Shown: one piece after another, positions 26,148-36,562 of the stretch | Layout of the letters: the number at the start of each line of letters is the position of its first letter | Position numbering within the stretch: the stretch's first letter is position 1 | Source of the DNA: Allobosea thiooxidans | GTDB lineage: Bacteria > Pseudomonadota > Alphaproteobacteria > Rhizobiales > Beijerinckiaceae | Assembly: GCF_900168195.1 (NCBI RefSeq) | Contig: NZ_FUYX01000016.1 | Location: forward strand, 44,270-108,269 | Reading direction: 5' to 3' | Length of the DNA stretch: 64,000 nt | Translations under genes and position numbers: made by a program | Notes under the pieces: model-generated | What the model was told of the DNA's origin: nothing | The model's input: only the letters and a program-made list of their open reading frames with translations | Databases searched by the model: none

Positions 26148-29016
26148 CGGGCAGGCGCTCCGCGATCCGGCGCAAGGTCACGTCTTCCTCGAAATTCTTC
26201 TCCTGCCAGGCCGACCAAGCGTTGGTGCGGCGCACCTCGACGGCGGTGACCTTGTATTCCGGGCAGTTCGTCGCCCAGTCGGAGAAGTCGGTGGTGATGA
26301 CGTTGGCACCGGTCTTGGCGTGATGGAAGGTGGTGTAGACCACGCCGGGCTGCATGCGCTCGGAGATTTCGGCGCGCAGCGCGATCTCGCCCGAGCGGCT
26401 GGCGAGCGCCACGAGATCGCCGTCGCGGATGCCGCGGCTCTCGGCGTCGAAGGGGTGGATCTCCAGCACGTCCTCGTCATGCCAGACACCGTTCTCGGTG
26501 CGTCGCGTCTGGGCGCCGACGTTGTATTGCGAGAGGATGCGCCCGGTGGTGAGCAGCAGCGGGAAGCGTGGCCCCGTCCGTTCCTCGGTCGGAACGTATT
26601 CCGTGATCATGAATTTGCCCTTGCCGCGCACGAACCGGTCGACATGCATCAGCGGCGTGCCGACTGGGGCCTTCTCGTTACAGGGCCACTGCACCGAGCC
26701 GAGCTTGTCGAGCTTGTCATAGGAGACCCCGGCGAAGCTCGGCGTCAGGCGCGCGATCTCGTCCATGATCTCGCCGGGATGGCGATAGGACATCTCGTAG
26801 CCGAGCGCGCGGGAGAGCTCGACCGTGACCTGCCATTCGTCCTTGCCGGAAAGCGGCGCCATCACCTGCCGGACGCGGTTGATGCGCCGCTCGGCATTGG
26901 TGAAGGTGCCGTCCTTCTCCAGGAAGGAGGCGCCCGGCAGGAAGACATGGGCGTATTTCGCCGTCTCGTTCAGGAAGATATCCTGGATGACGACGCATTC
27001 CATCGCCGCCAGCCCCGCCGTGACGTGCTGGGTGTTGGGATCGGACTGGGCGATGTCCTCGCCCTGGATGTAGAGGCCCTTGAAGGTGCCGCCGACCGCC
27101 TCGTCCAGCATGTTGGGGATGCGCATGCCCTGCTCGGCGTCGAGCGGCACGCCCCACAGCATCTCGAAGACCTGCCGGGTGGAATCGTCGGAGACGTGGC
27201 GATAGCCCGAGAATTCGTGCGGGAAGGAGCCCATGTCGCAGGAGCCCTGCACATTGTTCTGCCCGCGCAGCGGATTGATGCCGACGCCTTCGCGCCCGAT
27301 ATTGCCGGTCGCCATGGCGAGGTTCGCCATCGCCATCACCGTGGTCGACCCCTGGCTGTGCTCGGTGACGCCCAGCCCATAATAGATCGCCGCGTTGCCC
27401 CCGGTGGCGTAGAGCCGCGCCGCCGCCCGCACCTCGGCCGCGGGCACGCCGGTGTACTGCTCGCTGGCCTCGGGCGAATTCTCCTCGCGGGCGACGAAGC
27501 GGGCCCAGTGCTCGAAATCGCCGAGGTCGCAACGTTCGCGGACGTAAGCCTCGTCGATCAGCCCTTCGGTGACGACGACATGGCTGAGGGCATTGAGCAG
27601 CGCGACGTTCGTGCCCGGCTTCAGCGCGAGATGGTGGTCCGCCTCGACATGCGGTGACCTCACCATGTCGATGCGGCGCGGATCGGCGACGATCAGGCGG
27701 GCACCCTCCCTGATGCGCTTCTTCATCCGCGAGGCGAAGACCGGGTGGCCGTCGGTCGGGTTGGCGCCGATGATCAGGATGACGTCGGCCTTGGCGACCG
27801 ACTTGAAGTCCTGCGTGCCGGCCGAGGTGCCGAGCGTGGTCCTCAGGCCGTAGCCGGTCGGCGAGTGGCAGACGCGGGCGCAGGTGTCGACATTGTTGTT
27901 GCGGAAGGCGGCGCGCACCAGCTTCTGGACGAGGAAGACCTCCTCGTTGGTGCAGCGTGACGAGGTGATGGCGCCGACCGACACGCGGCCGTATGTCGCC
28001 TGGATGCGCTTGAATTCGGAGGCCGCCTTGCCGATGGCCTCCTCCCAGGAGACCTCGCGCCAGGGATCGGTGATCCGGTCGCGGATCATCGGCTTGGTGA
28101 TGCGGTCCTTGTGGGTGGCGTAGCCCCAGGCGAAACGGCCCTTGACGCAGGAATGGCCCTCATTCGCCTGGCCGTCCTTGGAGGGCACCATGCGGATGAC
28201 GCGGTCGCCCTGCATCTCCGCCTTGAACGAGCAGCCGACGCCGCAATAGGCGCAGGTCGTGACCACGGAATGCTCGGGCTGGCCGTGTTCGATGACCTTG
28301 TTCTCGATCAGCGTCGCCGTCGGGCAGGCCTGCACGCAGGCGCCGCAGGAGACGCATTCCGAGCCGAGGAAATCGGTCGGGCCGGCCGCGACGCGGGACT
28401 CGAAGCCGCGTCCGGTGATCGTCAGCGCGAAGGTGCCCTGCACCTCCTCGCAGGCGCGCACGCAGCGATTGCAGACGATGCATTTCGACGGGTCGTAGGT
28501 GAAATAGGGGTTCGACGTGTCCTTCGCGAGCCAGTTCGCATTGGCTTCGCCGTCCTTGCCCTTGGCGAAGACGTGGTTCTCGCCGTCATAGCCGTAGCGC
28601 ACCTCGCGCAGGCCCACGGCGCCCGCCATGTCCTGCAATTCGCAGTCGCCATTGGCCGAGCAGGTCAGGCAGTCGAGCGGGTGGTCGGAGATGTAGAGCT
28701 CCATCACCCCCTTGCGCAGCGAGGACAGGTTTTCCGACTGGGTGCGGACGACCATGCCGTCTTCGGCCGGCGTCGTGCAGGAGGCGGGCGTGCCGCGCCG
28801 CCCCTCGATCTCGACGAGGCAGAGCCGGCAGGAGCCGAAGGGTTCGAGCGAGTCGGTGGCGCAGAGCTTCGGGATCGCCGTTCCCATGCTCATCGCCGCC
28901 GCCATCACCGAGGTTCCGGCCGGCACCGTGATGCTCTGGCCGTCGATGGTCAGGGTCACGGTCTTGTCCGAAAGCCGGATCGGCGTGCCGTAGTCGATCT
29001 CCTTGATCAGGGCCAT
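26134..29016 (-). CDS. fdsA: NAD-dependent formate dehydrogenase subunit alpha (molybdenum catalytic subunit)
   Basis: 960 residues; oxidises formate to CO2 and passes electrons to FdsB/FdsG and NAD+. Domains in order: N-terminal 2Fe-2S ferredoxin-like domain (CRLCLVEIEG), NuoG-like 4Fe-4S region (CSANGDCELQDM), two 4Fe-4S ferredoxin motifs (CIVCNRCVRAC; CVSCGACVQAC), the catalytic 4Fe-4S motif CAYCGVGCSF and the bis-MGD domains. The Mo ligand is Cys (C383 in RVCHSPTGYG), matching the Cys-type Rhodobacter FdsA, with the adjacent His present. Length is normal for soluble FdsA. Follows fdsB with a 10-base gap. Confidence 0.97.
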   Translation of the reverse strand: MALIKEIDYGTPIRLSDKTVTLTIDGQSITVPAGTSVMAAAMSMGTAIPKLCATDSLEPFGSCRLCLVEIEGRRGTPASCTTPAEDGMVVRTQSENLSSLRKGVMELYISDHPLDCLTCSANGDCELQDMAGAVGLREVRYGYDGENHVFAKGKDGEANANWLAKDTSNPYFTYDPSKCIVCNRCVRACEEVQGTFALTITGRGFESRVAAGPTDFLGSECVSCGACVQACPTATLIENKVIEHGQPEHSVVTTCAYCGVGCSFKAEMQGDRVIRMVPSKDGQANEGHSCVKGRFAWGYATHKDRITKPMIRDRITDPWREVSWEEAIGKAASEFKRIQATYGRVSVGAITSSRCTNEEVFLVQKLVRAAFRNNNVDTCARVCHSPTGYGLRTTLGTSAGTQDFKSVAKADVILIIGANPTDGHPVFASRMKKRIREGARLIVADPRRIDMVRSPHVEADHHLALKPGTNVALLNALSHVVVTEGLIDEAYVRERCDLGDFEHWARFVAREENSPEASEQYTGVPAAEVRAAARLYATGGNAAIYYGLGVTEHSQGSTTVMAMANLAMATGNIGREGVGINPLRGQNNVQGSCDMGSFPHEFSGYRHVSDDSTRQVFEMLWGVPLDAEQGMRIPNMLDEAVGGTFKGLYIQGEDIAQSDPNTQHVTAGLAAMECVVIQDIFLNETAKYAHVFLPGASFLEKDGTFTNAERRINRVRQVMAPLSGKDEWQVTVELSRALGYEMSYRHPGEIMDEIARLTPSFAGVSYDKLDKLGSVQWPCNEKAPVGTPLMHVDRFVRGKGKFMITEYVPTEERTGPRFPLLLTTGRILSQYNVGAQTRRTENGVWHDEDVLEIHPFDAESRGIRDGDLVALASRSGEIALRAEISERMQPGVVYTTFHHAKTGANVITTDFSDWATNCPEYKVTAVEVRRTNAWSAWQEKNFEEDVTLRRIAERLPDAAE

Positions 29017-29026
29017 GGCTGCCTCC

Positions 29027-30595
29027 TCACTCGGCCGCCAGAGGCAGCGGCGGGCGGTCGAAATCCTCGGGGAAATGGTTGAGCGCGCTCAGCACCGGCA
29101 TCGGCGTTAGCCCGCCCATGGCGCAGAGTGAGGCGTCGGTCATCAGCTTCGAGAGATCGCGCAGCACAGCGATGTTCTTCGGCCGCTCCTCGCCGGCGAT
29201 GATGCGGTCCATCACCTCGACGCCGCGCGTCGCGCCGATGCGGCAGGGCGTGCACTTGCCGCAGCTTTCCTTTGCGCAGAAGGCGAAGGCGAAGCGCGCC
29301 TGCCTGGCCATGTCTACGCTGTCGTCGAACACCACGATGCCGCCATGGCCGAGCATGGCGCGCATCGCGGCCAGTGCCTCGTAATCCATCTGCACGTCGA
29401 GCTGTTCGGCCGTGAGATAGGCGCCGAGCGGCCCGCCGACCTGCACGGCGCGGATCGGCCGGCCGGAACGCGTGCCGCCGCCCATATCCTCGATGATCTC
29501 GCGCAGGCTGATGCCGAAGGCGAGCTCGATCAGCCCGCCGCGCCTGACATTGCCGCCGAGCTGCACCGGCAGGGTGCCGCGCGAGCGGCCCATGCCGTAA
29601 TCGGCATAGGCCTGTGCGCCATGGTCGAGGATCCACGGCACGGCCGCGAAGGAGAGGACGTTGTTGACCACGGTCGGCTTGCCGAAGAGCCCTTGCAAGG
29701 CCGGCAGCGGCGGCTTGGCGCGGACGATGGCGCGCTTGCCTTCCAGGCTTTCGAGCAGCGAGGTCTCCTCGCCGCAGATATAGGCGCCGGCGCCGAGCCG
29801 GACCTCGAGATGGAAGGCCTGTCCGCTGTCGAGGATGGAGGCACCGATCAGGCCCGCGGCTTCGGCCTTGAGGATCGCGCGCTGCAGTGTGCGATGGGCA
29901 TGCGGATATTCGGAACGCAGATAGATGTAGCCGCGCGTCGCCCCGACCGCGAGCGCGGCGATCGCCATGCCCTCGATGGTGAGATAGGGGTCGCCCTCGA
30001 ACAGCATGCGGTCGGCGAAGGTGCCGCTGTCGCCCTCGTCAGCGTTGCAGACGATGTATTTCTGCTCGGCCCGGGCATCATGAACCGTCTGCCATTTGAT
30101 GCCGGTCGGGAAGCCGGCGCCGCCGCGCCCGCGCAGGCCCGAGGCCTTGATGGCGGCGACGATCTCGGCTCCGCTCAGCCTCAGGGCCTTCTCCAGCCCC
30201 CTGAACCCGCCATGGGCGCGGTAGTCGGCGATCGAGAGCGGATCGATGACGCCGACGCGTTCGAAGGTCAGCCGCTGCTGGCGCTTCATCCAGCCAAGCT
30301 CTTCGGTCTTGCCGAGCCGCAGCGCATGCGCGCCGCCTGCCATGAAATCCGCTGCGAACAGCGAAGCCACATCCTCTGCCGCGACGGGCCCGTAGGCGAT
30401 GCGGCCTTCCGCCGTCTCGACCTCGACCAGCGGTTCCAGCCAGAGCATGCCGCGGGTGCCGTTGCGGACGATCTCGATGGCAAGGCCGCGTTCTGCCGCT
30501 TCGCTGGCGACGGCGCGTGCGACGGCCTCGGCGCCGACGGAGAGCGCGGCGGCGTCGATCGGAACATAGATCCGGACGGGTGCGGCGGCGCTCAT
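29027..30595 (-). CDS. fdsB: NAD-dependent formate dehydrogenase subunit beta (NADH/FMN subunit)
   Basis: 522 residues; NuoF-like diaphorase unit carrying FMN and a 4Fe-4S cluster. An N-terminal thioredoxin-like domain (about 1-120) precedes the FMN/NADH site GLRGRGGAGFPTGIKW, the CNADEGDSGTFADR loop, the GAGAYICGEETSLLESLEG segment and the cluster motif ESCGKCTPCRIG with its distal Cys near SLCAMGG. Overlaps fdsG by 4 bases. The ATG at 30595 is used because upstream codons lie inside fdsG. Confidence 0.97.
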   Translation of the reverse strand: MSAAAPVRIYVPIDAAALSVGAEAVARAVASEAAERGLAIEIVRNGTRGMLWLEPLVEVETAEGRIAYGPVAAEDVASLFAADFMAGGAHALRLGKTEELGWMKRQQRLTFERVGVIDPLSIADYRAHGGFRGLEKALRLSGAEIVAAIKASGLRGRGGAGFPTGIKWQTVHDARAEQKYIVCNADEGDSGTFADRMLFEGDPYLTIEGMAIAALAVGATRGYIYLRSEYPHAHRTLQRAILKAEAAGLIGASILDSGQAFHLEVRLGAGAYICGEETSLLESLEGKRAIVRAKPPLPALQGLFGKPTVVNNVLSFAAVPWILDHGAQAYADYGMGRSRGTLPVQLGGNVRRGGLIELAFGISLREIIEDMGGGTRSGRPIRAVQVGGPLGAYLTAEQLDVQMDYEALAAMRAMLGHGGIVVFDDSVDMARQARFAFAFCAKESCGKCTPCRIGATRGVEVMDRIIAGEERPKNIAVLRDLSKLMTDASLCAMGGLTPMPVLSALNHFPEDFDRPPLPLAAE

Positions 30596-31068
30596 GAATG
30601 CGCCTTTCCATGCTGGCAGAGCCCGGCGATCCGGGCTGCATCCACGCGCCCGATCAGTTCGCCATCGACCAGCGCCGAGGGGCCGAGCGCGCAATTGCCG
30701 AGACAATACACCGTTTCGACCATGGCGTCGCCGACCGGCGCGCCATCGACCGTGATGCCGTGCTCCCGCTCCAGCTCCGCGACGACGGCCTCGCAGCCGA
30801 GCGACTGGCAGGCCTCGGCCCGGCACAGCTTGATCACGCGGCCCGGCGGCGGGGCGGTCCTGAAGTCATGGTAGAAGGTGATCGCGCCGTGAACCTCGGC
30901 ACGGGAGAGATTCAGCGCCTCGGCGATCAATGGCACCGCCTGTGGCGAGACATAGCCGAACTCGTCCTGCAGGGCGTGCAGCATCGGCAGCGTGGCGCCT
31001 TCCAGATGCGCGAGGCTTGCGATGATCGAACGGGCGCTCTCCTCGTTCCAGGCGGAGTAGCCGGCCAT
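30592..31068 (-). CDS. fdsG: NAD-dependent formate dehydrogenase subunit gamma (2Fe-2S subunit)
   Basis: 158 residues; NuoE-like thioredoxin-fold protein with four cluster cysteines in LCRAEACQSLGC and YCLGNCALGP. The ATG at 31068 follows GATGGAGGAA. First structural gene of fdsGBA-fdhD-fdsD. The 208-base region upstream carries two LysR-type dyads (31156-31174 and 31263-31283). Confidence 0.95.
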   Translation of the reverse strand: MAGYSAWNEESARSIIASLAHLEGATLPMLHALQDEFGYVSPQAVPLIAEALNLSRAEVHGAITFYHDFRTAPPPGRVIKLCRAEACQSLGCEAVVAELEREHGITVDGAPVGDAMVETVYCLGNCALGPSALVDGELIGRVDAARIAGLCQHGKAHS

Positions 31069-31155
31069 GTTTCCTCCATCGGCCCGGTTCGCCGGGCGCA
31101 TTCCAGGAGAGGACGACAAGCTTGGAATGATTTCAAATCGTTTATATCGACCGAG

Positions 31156-31174
31156 TGATAGATCCCGACTATCA
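31156..31174. promoter_or_regulatory. LysR-type dyad upstream of fdsG (site 1)
   Basis: TGATAG-N7-CTATCA with spacer ATCCCGA, containing ATAG-N7-CTAT. It ends 88 bases upstream of the fdsG start. Same architecture and the same 'GATAGATC' half as site 2. Confidence 0.65.
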
Positions 31175-31262
31175 AAACCATGTGAGTGTCCCTGGCGTTT
31201 TGCGGACTTCTCCGAAGATGGGCCGTGAAAATCGCCAGCTCGGCACGCCTTGCTGCACTGCA

Positions 31263-31283
31263 GCGATAGATCAGGGCTATCGC
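31263..31283. promoter_or_regulatory. LysR-type dyad overlapping the regulator's stop codon (site 2)
   Basis: GCGATAG-N7-CTATCGC with spacer ATCAGGG, again ATAG-N7-CTAT. Its centre is 108 bases from that of site 1. It overlaps the last codons of the LysR gene (stop at 31277-31279), so the sequence serves both as coding end and probable operator. Confidence 0.6.
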
Positions 31284-32191
31284 GCTGCCGCCCGCCGCGA
31301 CAGCCCGGCATCGGCGACCGGCCGGGTCATCGTCATCAGGTTGCGCGCCAGCGGCGCCATCGGCTGCCGGTCGGCGACGATGAGGCCGATGGTGCGCTGC
31401 GCCTCGGGCTCGATCAGCCGCAGCGCCTTGGTGCCGAGCGGCAGGCCGAAGAACTCCAGCAATTGGAGCGAGACGATGCTGGAGACGCTCTGGATGCCGG
31501 CATGGGAGCAGAGGTTGAAGATCGAGTTGGTTTCGATCGCCGGGCGTGGCGCCGCGCCGACCGAGCGGAAGATGCCGTCGATGATGCGCCGGTTCTGCAT
31601 GTCGCCGGTGAGCAGGCAGAGCTTGTGCTCTGCGGCCTCCGCCCAGCTGATCGTTTCCTGCGCGCCGAGCGGCCCGTCCTCGCGCGTCAGCAGCACATAG
31701 GATTCCTGGTAGATCGGTTTCGAGATCACCCGGTCGAGCGGCTCGTTGTCGAGATAGGTCAGGCCGACATCGAGCTCGAAATTGTCGATGCCTTCCTGGA
31801 TCTCCTGCGATGTCAGCGACAGCACGGTGAGCGACACTGCCGGGTAGCGGTCCGAGAACGGCGCGGTGATATGAGCGATCATCGGCAGCGCGGTCGGGAT
31901 CGCGCCGAGCCGGATGCGCCCGCCTATGCCCTCGCGCAGCTCGGCGACCGACTCCTTCATCACCTCCGCTTCAGCCAGGATGCGCCTGGCATGGGCGAGC
32001 ACGACCTCGCCCTCCTTGGTGAAGCCCTGGAAGCGCCGGCCGCGCTCGACGACCATCACGCCGAGCTCTTCCTCGAGCTGCACGATCGCCGCCGAAAGCG
32101 TCGGCTGCGAGACATGGCAGGCCTCGGCGGCGCGGCGGAAGTGTTTTTCGCGCGCGAGCGCATCGAGATAGACCAGCTGGCGAATGATCAT
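31277..32191 (-). CDS. LysR family regulator of formate dehydrogenase (FdsR-like, OxyR-like HTH)
   Basis: 304 residues from the ATG at 32191 (MIIRQLVYLDALAREKHFRR). The winged helix (about 1-65) is strikingly like that of OxyR (YLxALAxxxHFRRAAxxCHVSQPTLS). At the place of the OxyR peroxide-sensing Cys (GHC in E. coli OxyR) this protein reads LTGDMQNR, so it should not sense peroxide. Encoded directly upstream of fdsG on the same strand, the usual arrangement for the fds regulator. Likely activates fds in response to formate; ligand inferred from context. Confidence 0.85.
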   Translation of the reverse strand: MIIRQLVYLDALAREKHFRRAAEACHVSQPTLSAAIVQLEEELGVMVVERGRRFQGFTKEGEVVLAHARRILAEAEVMKESVAELREGIGGRIRLGAIPTALPMIAHITAPFSDRYPAVSLTVLSLTSQEIQEGIDNFELDVGLTYLDNEPLDRVISKPIYQESYVLLTREDGPLGAQETISWAEAAEHKLCLLTGDMQNRRIIDGIFRSVGAAPRPAIETNSIFNLCSHAGIQSVSSIVSLQLLEFFGLPLGTKALRLIEPEAQRTIGLIVADRQPMAPLARNLMTMTRPVADAGLSRRAAAR

Positions 32192-32400
32192 GATGTGGCT
32201 TCGGAAGCGGCTGATATCGCCGCGCGCCCGAGCATCGGCATAGCCGGCGGCGGTTGCAAGCCTGGCAGTTGCATCCGCGCAAACAGGCTGTTGCTGCAAT
32301 GGCAACGCCGCGCGAATTGCATCGCGGCAAGCACGATCCTACTTCCCCGGAGCCGGGATGGCCGGCAGGCAACAGGCCGCCACGCGGTCTCGGGATGGTC

Positions 32401-33432
32401 ATGGAGCAGAAACTGGAATTCGGGCTCGACACCTTCGGCGACGTCACCCATGGGGCGGATGGCCAGCCGCTGTCGCATGCGCAGGTGATCCGCAACCTCG
32501 TCGACGAAGCTGTCCTGGCCGACAGCCTCGGCATCGATTTCATCGGCGTCGGCGAGCATCACCGCGCCGATTTCGCAGTGTCCTCCCCGGAGACCGTGCT
32601 GGCCGCCATGGCCGCGCGCACCAGCCGGATCAAGCTCGGCTCCGCCGTCACCGTCCTGAGTTCGGACGATCCGATCCGCGTCTTCCAGCGTTTCGCGACG
32701 GTCGACGCGATCTCGAACGGGCGCGCCGAGGTCATCCTCGGTCGCGGTTCCTTCACCGAGTCCTTCCCGCTCTTCGGTTTCGATCTGCGCGACTATGAGA
32801 AGCTCTTCGAGGAGAAGCTGGACCTGTTCACGGCGCTGCTGCCGCAGGAGCCGCTGACCTGGCAGGGCTCGATCCGCCCGCCGCTCAAGGACCAGCTGGT
32901 CTATCCGCCGGTGGAGCACGGCCCGCTCAAGACCTGGATCGGCGTCGGCGGCAGTCCGGAATCGGTGATCCGCGCCGTGCGCTACGATCTGCCGCTGATG
33001 CTCGCCATCATCGGTGGCGACCCGTTGCGTTTCAAGCCTTTCGTGGATCTCTACCACCGCGCCTATGGCCAGATTGGCAGGCCGGCGAAGCCGGTCGGCG
33101 TGCATTCGCCGGGCTATGTCGCGGCGACCGACGAGCAGGCCAGGGAGGAGTTCTTCCCGGCCTTCAAGGCGAACCGCGACCGTATCGGCGCCGAGCGCGG
33201 CTGGCCGCCGATGAGCCGCGAGGATTTCGAGCAGGAGGTCGCGCACGGCTCGCTCTATCTCGGCTCGCCCGAGACGGTGGCCCGCAAGATCGCCGCGACC
33301 GCCAAGGGGCTGGGCATCTCCCGCTTCCAGCTCAAATACAGCGCCGGCCCGCTGGCGCATGAGCGGGCGCTGGAATGCATCCGGCTCTATGGCGAGAAGG
33401 TCATTCCGCTGGTGCGGGAGATGCTGGAGTAG
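32401..33432 (+). CDS. LLM class flavin-dependent oxidoreductase (Atu2307/SP_0267-like)
   Basis: 343 residues from ATG 32401 (an ATG at 32395 is equally possible). Luciferase-like monooxygenase TIM barrel: EFGLDTFGDVT..., the GVGEHHRADFAVSSPETVLAAMAARTSRIKLGSAVTVLSSDDPIRVFQRFATVDAISNGRAE stretch and a GRGSFTESFPLFGFDL motif that marks this subfamily. Probably uses FMN with reduced flavin supplied in trans; substrate unknown. Divergent from the formate-dehydrogenase regulator, but no functional link is known. Confidence 0.9.
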   Translation: MEQKLEFGLDTFGDVTHGADGQPLSHAQVIRNLVDEAVLADSLGIDFIGVGEHHRADFAVSSPETVLAAMAARTSRIKLGSAVTVLSSDDPIRVFQRFATVDAISNGRAEVILGRGSFTESFPLFGFDLRDYEKLFEEKLDLFTALLPQEPLTWQGSIRPPLKDQLVYPPVEHGPLKTWIGVGGSPESVIRAVRYDLPLMLAIIGGDPLRFKPFVDLYHRAYGQIGRPAKPVGVHSPGYVAATDEQAREEFFPAFKANRDRIGAERGWPPMSREDFEQEVAHGSLYLGSPETVARKIAATAKGLGISRFQLKYSAGPLAHERALECIRLYGEKVIPLVREMLE

Positions 33433-33452
33433 GGCGGGTTCAGCCGCCTCGC

Positions 33453-33546
33453 GTCATGGTCGGGCTCGTCCCGACCATCCACGTCTCCGCTTGTCGAGAG
33501 CTGCGCTCAAGACGTGGATGCTCGCCTCAAGGGCGGACATGACGGT
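33453..33546. repeat. Intergenic palindromic repeat, family A (copy 4)
   Basis: GTCATGGTCGGGCTCGTCCC at the left, AAGACGTGGATGCTCG in the middle and GGCGGACATGACGG at the right, between convergent LLM oxidoreductase and bkd regulator genes. Confidence 0.85.
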
Positions 33547-33555
33547 AGTCGAGCT

Positions 33556-34053
33556 TCACCCGGCCACCTTCAGCGGATCGACCGAGAGCGTTCGCTTCAG
33601 CGTTCTCAGGCCGAAGGTCGTTCGCGTCTGGCGCACGCCCGGGATGCGGTAGATCGTTCCGCGCAGGAAGCGCTCGTAATGGTCGGTGCCGCTGACCACG
33701 ACCTTGGCGAGATAGTCGTACTCACCCGTCACCAGATGGGCCTCGACCACTTCGGGAGCCCGGCTCAGCGCCTCGCCGAACTGGTCCAGCACCTTGTCGT
33801 CATGCTTGTCGAGCGTGATCTCGACGAAGACGACGTTGTTGTAGCCGAGCGCCTTGTGGTCGAGCAGGGCGACGTATTTCTCGATCGCTCCGGACTCCTC
33901 CAGCCGCTTCACCCGCGTCCAGCAGGGGGAGGGCGACAGCCCCACCTTCTCGGCCAGCGCCTGGGTCGTCAGCCGTCCGTCCTCCCGCAGCGCAGCGAGA
34001 ATCTTGCGATCGATCAGATCGAGAGCAGGACCGTTCTGGCTCTTTTTGTTCAT
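33556..34053 (-). CDS. bkdR: Lrp/AsnC family regulator of the bkd operon (BkdR-like)
   Basis: 165 residues. N-terminal helix-turn-helix (LDLIDRKILAALREDGRLTTQALAEKVGLSPSPCWTRVKRLEESGAI) and a C-terminal RAM effector domain (EVVEAHLVTGEYDYLAKVVVSGTDHYERFL). Divergent from bkdA1 with a 228-base gap that holds a perfect 8-base-arm dyad (34082-34102), so it probably controls both itself and bkd. Pseudomonas BkdR, the characterised relative, activates bkd with branched-chain amino acids; the symbol rests on this context. Confidence 0.9.
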   Translation of the reverse strand: MNKKSQNGPALDLIDRKILAALREDGRLTTQALAEKVGLSPSPCWTRVKRLEESGAIEKYVALLDHKALGYNNVVFVEITLDKHDDKVLDQFGEALSRAPEVVEAHLVTGEYDYLAKVVVSGTDHYERFLRGTIYRIPGVRQTRTTFGLRTLKRTLSVDPLKVAG

Positions 34054-34081
34054 CGGCAGATCGTTCCGCTAGATTGCATGA

Positions 34082-34102
34082 ATGCAGAAATATCTTCTGC
34101 AT
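34082..34102. promoter_or_regulatory. Putative Lrp/BkdR operator
   Basis: Perfect inverted repeat ATGCAGAA-N5-TTCTGCAT with AT-rich centre ATATC, 28 bases before the regulator start and 180 before the bkdA1 start. Length and A/T centre suit an Lrp-type site, and its place suits autoregulation. Confidence 0.6.
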
Positions 34103-34218
34103 GATTTTCGGAGCGCCGGCAAATTCGGAAGGAACCTCCGCGGCGACGCGGCTAGCGTTGGTTGCAAGGGGAACGATCGCGGACCAGCCGTCGTTGCTGT
34201 GCGTGGCGGCGCCGATGA

Positions 34219-35541
<1,323 letters not shown>

Positions 35542-35545
35542 CGCG

Positions 35546-36562
35546 ATGGCCAGGATGACGATGATCGAGGCGATCCGTTCCGCCATGGACGTCTCCATGG
35601 GCCGCGACGACGATGTCGTGGTCTTCGGCGAGGATGTCGGCTTCTTCGGTGGCGTCTTCCGCTGCACCCATGGGCTGCAGCAGAAATACGGCGTCTCGCG
35701 CTGCTTCGACGCACCGATCAGCGAATCCGGCATCGTCGGCACCGCCATCGGCATGGCGGCCTACGGGCTGAAGCCCTGCGTCGAGATCCAGTTCGCCGAC
35801 TACATGTACCCGGCCTACGACCAGATCGTCTCGGAGGCGGCTCGCCTGCGCTATCGCTCGGCCGGCGACTTCACCTGCCCGATGGTGATCCGCATGCCGA
35901 CCGGCGGCGGCATCTTCGGTGGCCAGACTCACAGCCAGAGCCCGGAAGCGCTCTTCACCCATGTCTCGGGGCTGAAGACCATCGTTCCCTCCAACCCCTA
36001 TGACGCCAAGGGCCTGCTGATTTCGGCGATCGAGGACCCGGACCCGGTGATCTTCCTGGAACCGAAGCGGCTCTATAACGGCCCCTTCGACGGCCACTAC
36101 GACCGGCCGGTCACGGCCTGGTCGAAGCATGAGCTCTCCGAGGTGCCGGAAGGGCATTACACCGTGCCGCTTGGCAAGGCGGTGACGCGGCGGGAGGGCT
36201 CGGCCGTCACCATTCTCGCCTACGGCACCATGGTCCATGTCGCGCTGGCCGCGGCCGAGGACACCGGCATCGACGCCGAGGTGATCGACCTGCGCACCCT
36301 CGTCCCGCTCGATCTCGAGGCGATCGTCGCCTCGGTCGAGAAGACCGGCCGTTGCATCGTGCTGCACGAGGCGACGCTGACGTCGGGCTTTGGCGGGGAG
36401 CTGGCCGCACTGGTGCAGGAGCACTGCTTCTACCATCTGGAGGCGCCGGTGATGCGCGTCACCGGCTGGGACACGCCCTATCCGCATGCGCAGGAATGGG
36501 ACTATTTCCCCGGCCCCGCCCGCCTCGGGCAGGCGCTGCGCGACATCATGGAGGCACGCTGA
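35546..36562 (+). CDS. bkdA2: Branched-chain 2-oxoacid dehydrogenase E1 component, beta subunit
   Basis: 338 residues. E1 beta of the bkd complex: [20 protein letters not shown], the [26 protein letters not shown] segment, [41 protein letters not shown] and a transketolase C-domain ([25 protein letters not shown]). Forms the alpha2beta2 E1. Its TGA overlaps the E2 ATG by one base. Confidence 0.97.
   Translation: MARMTMIEAIRSAMDVSMGRDDDVVVFGEDVGFFGGVFRCTHGLQQKYGVSRCFDAPISESGIVGTAIGMAAYGLKPCVEIQFADYMYPAYDQIVSEAARLRYRSAGDFTCPMVIRMPTGGGIFGGQTHSQSPEALFTHVSGLKTIVPSNPYDAKGLLISAIEDPDPVIFLEPKRLYNGPFDGHYDRPVTAWSKHELSEVPEGHYTVPLGKAVTRREGSAVTILAYGTMVHVALAAAEDTGIDAEVIDLRTLVPLDLEAIVASVEKTGRCIVLHEATLTSGFGGELAALVQEHCFYHLEAPVMRVTGWDTPYPHAQEWDYFPGPARLGQALRDIMEAR

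Noticed and set aside
31069..31155. Possible riboswitch or leader peptide before fdsG
   Set aside because: The leader is short, shows no recognisable aptamer or attenuator stem, and the LysR-type dyads explain the structure better.
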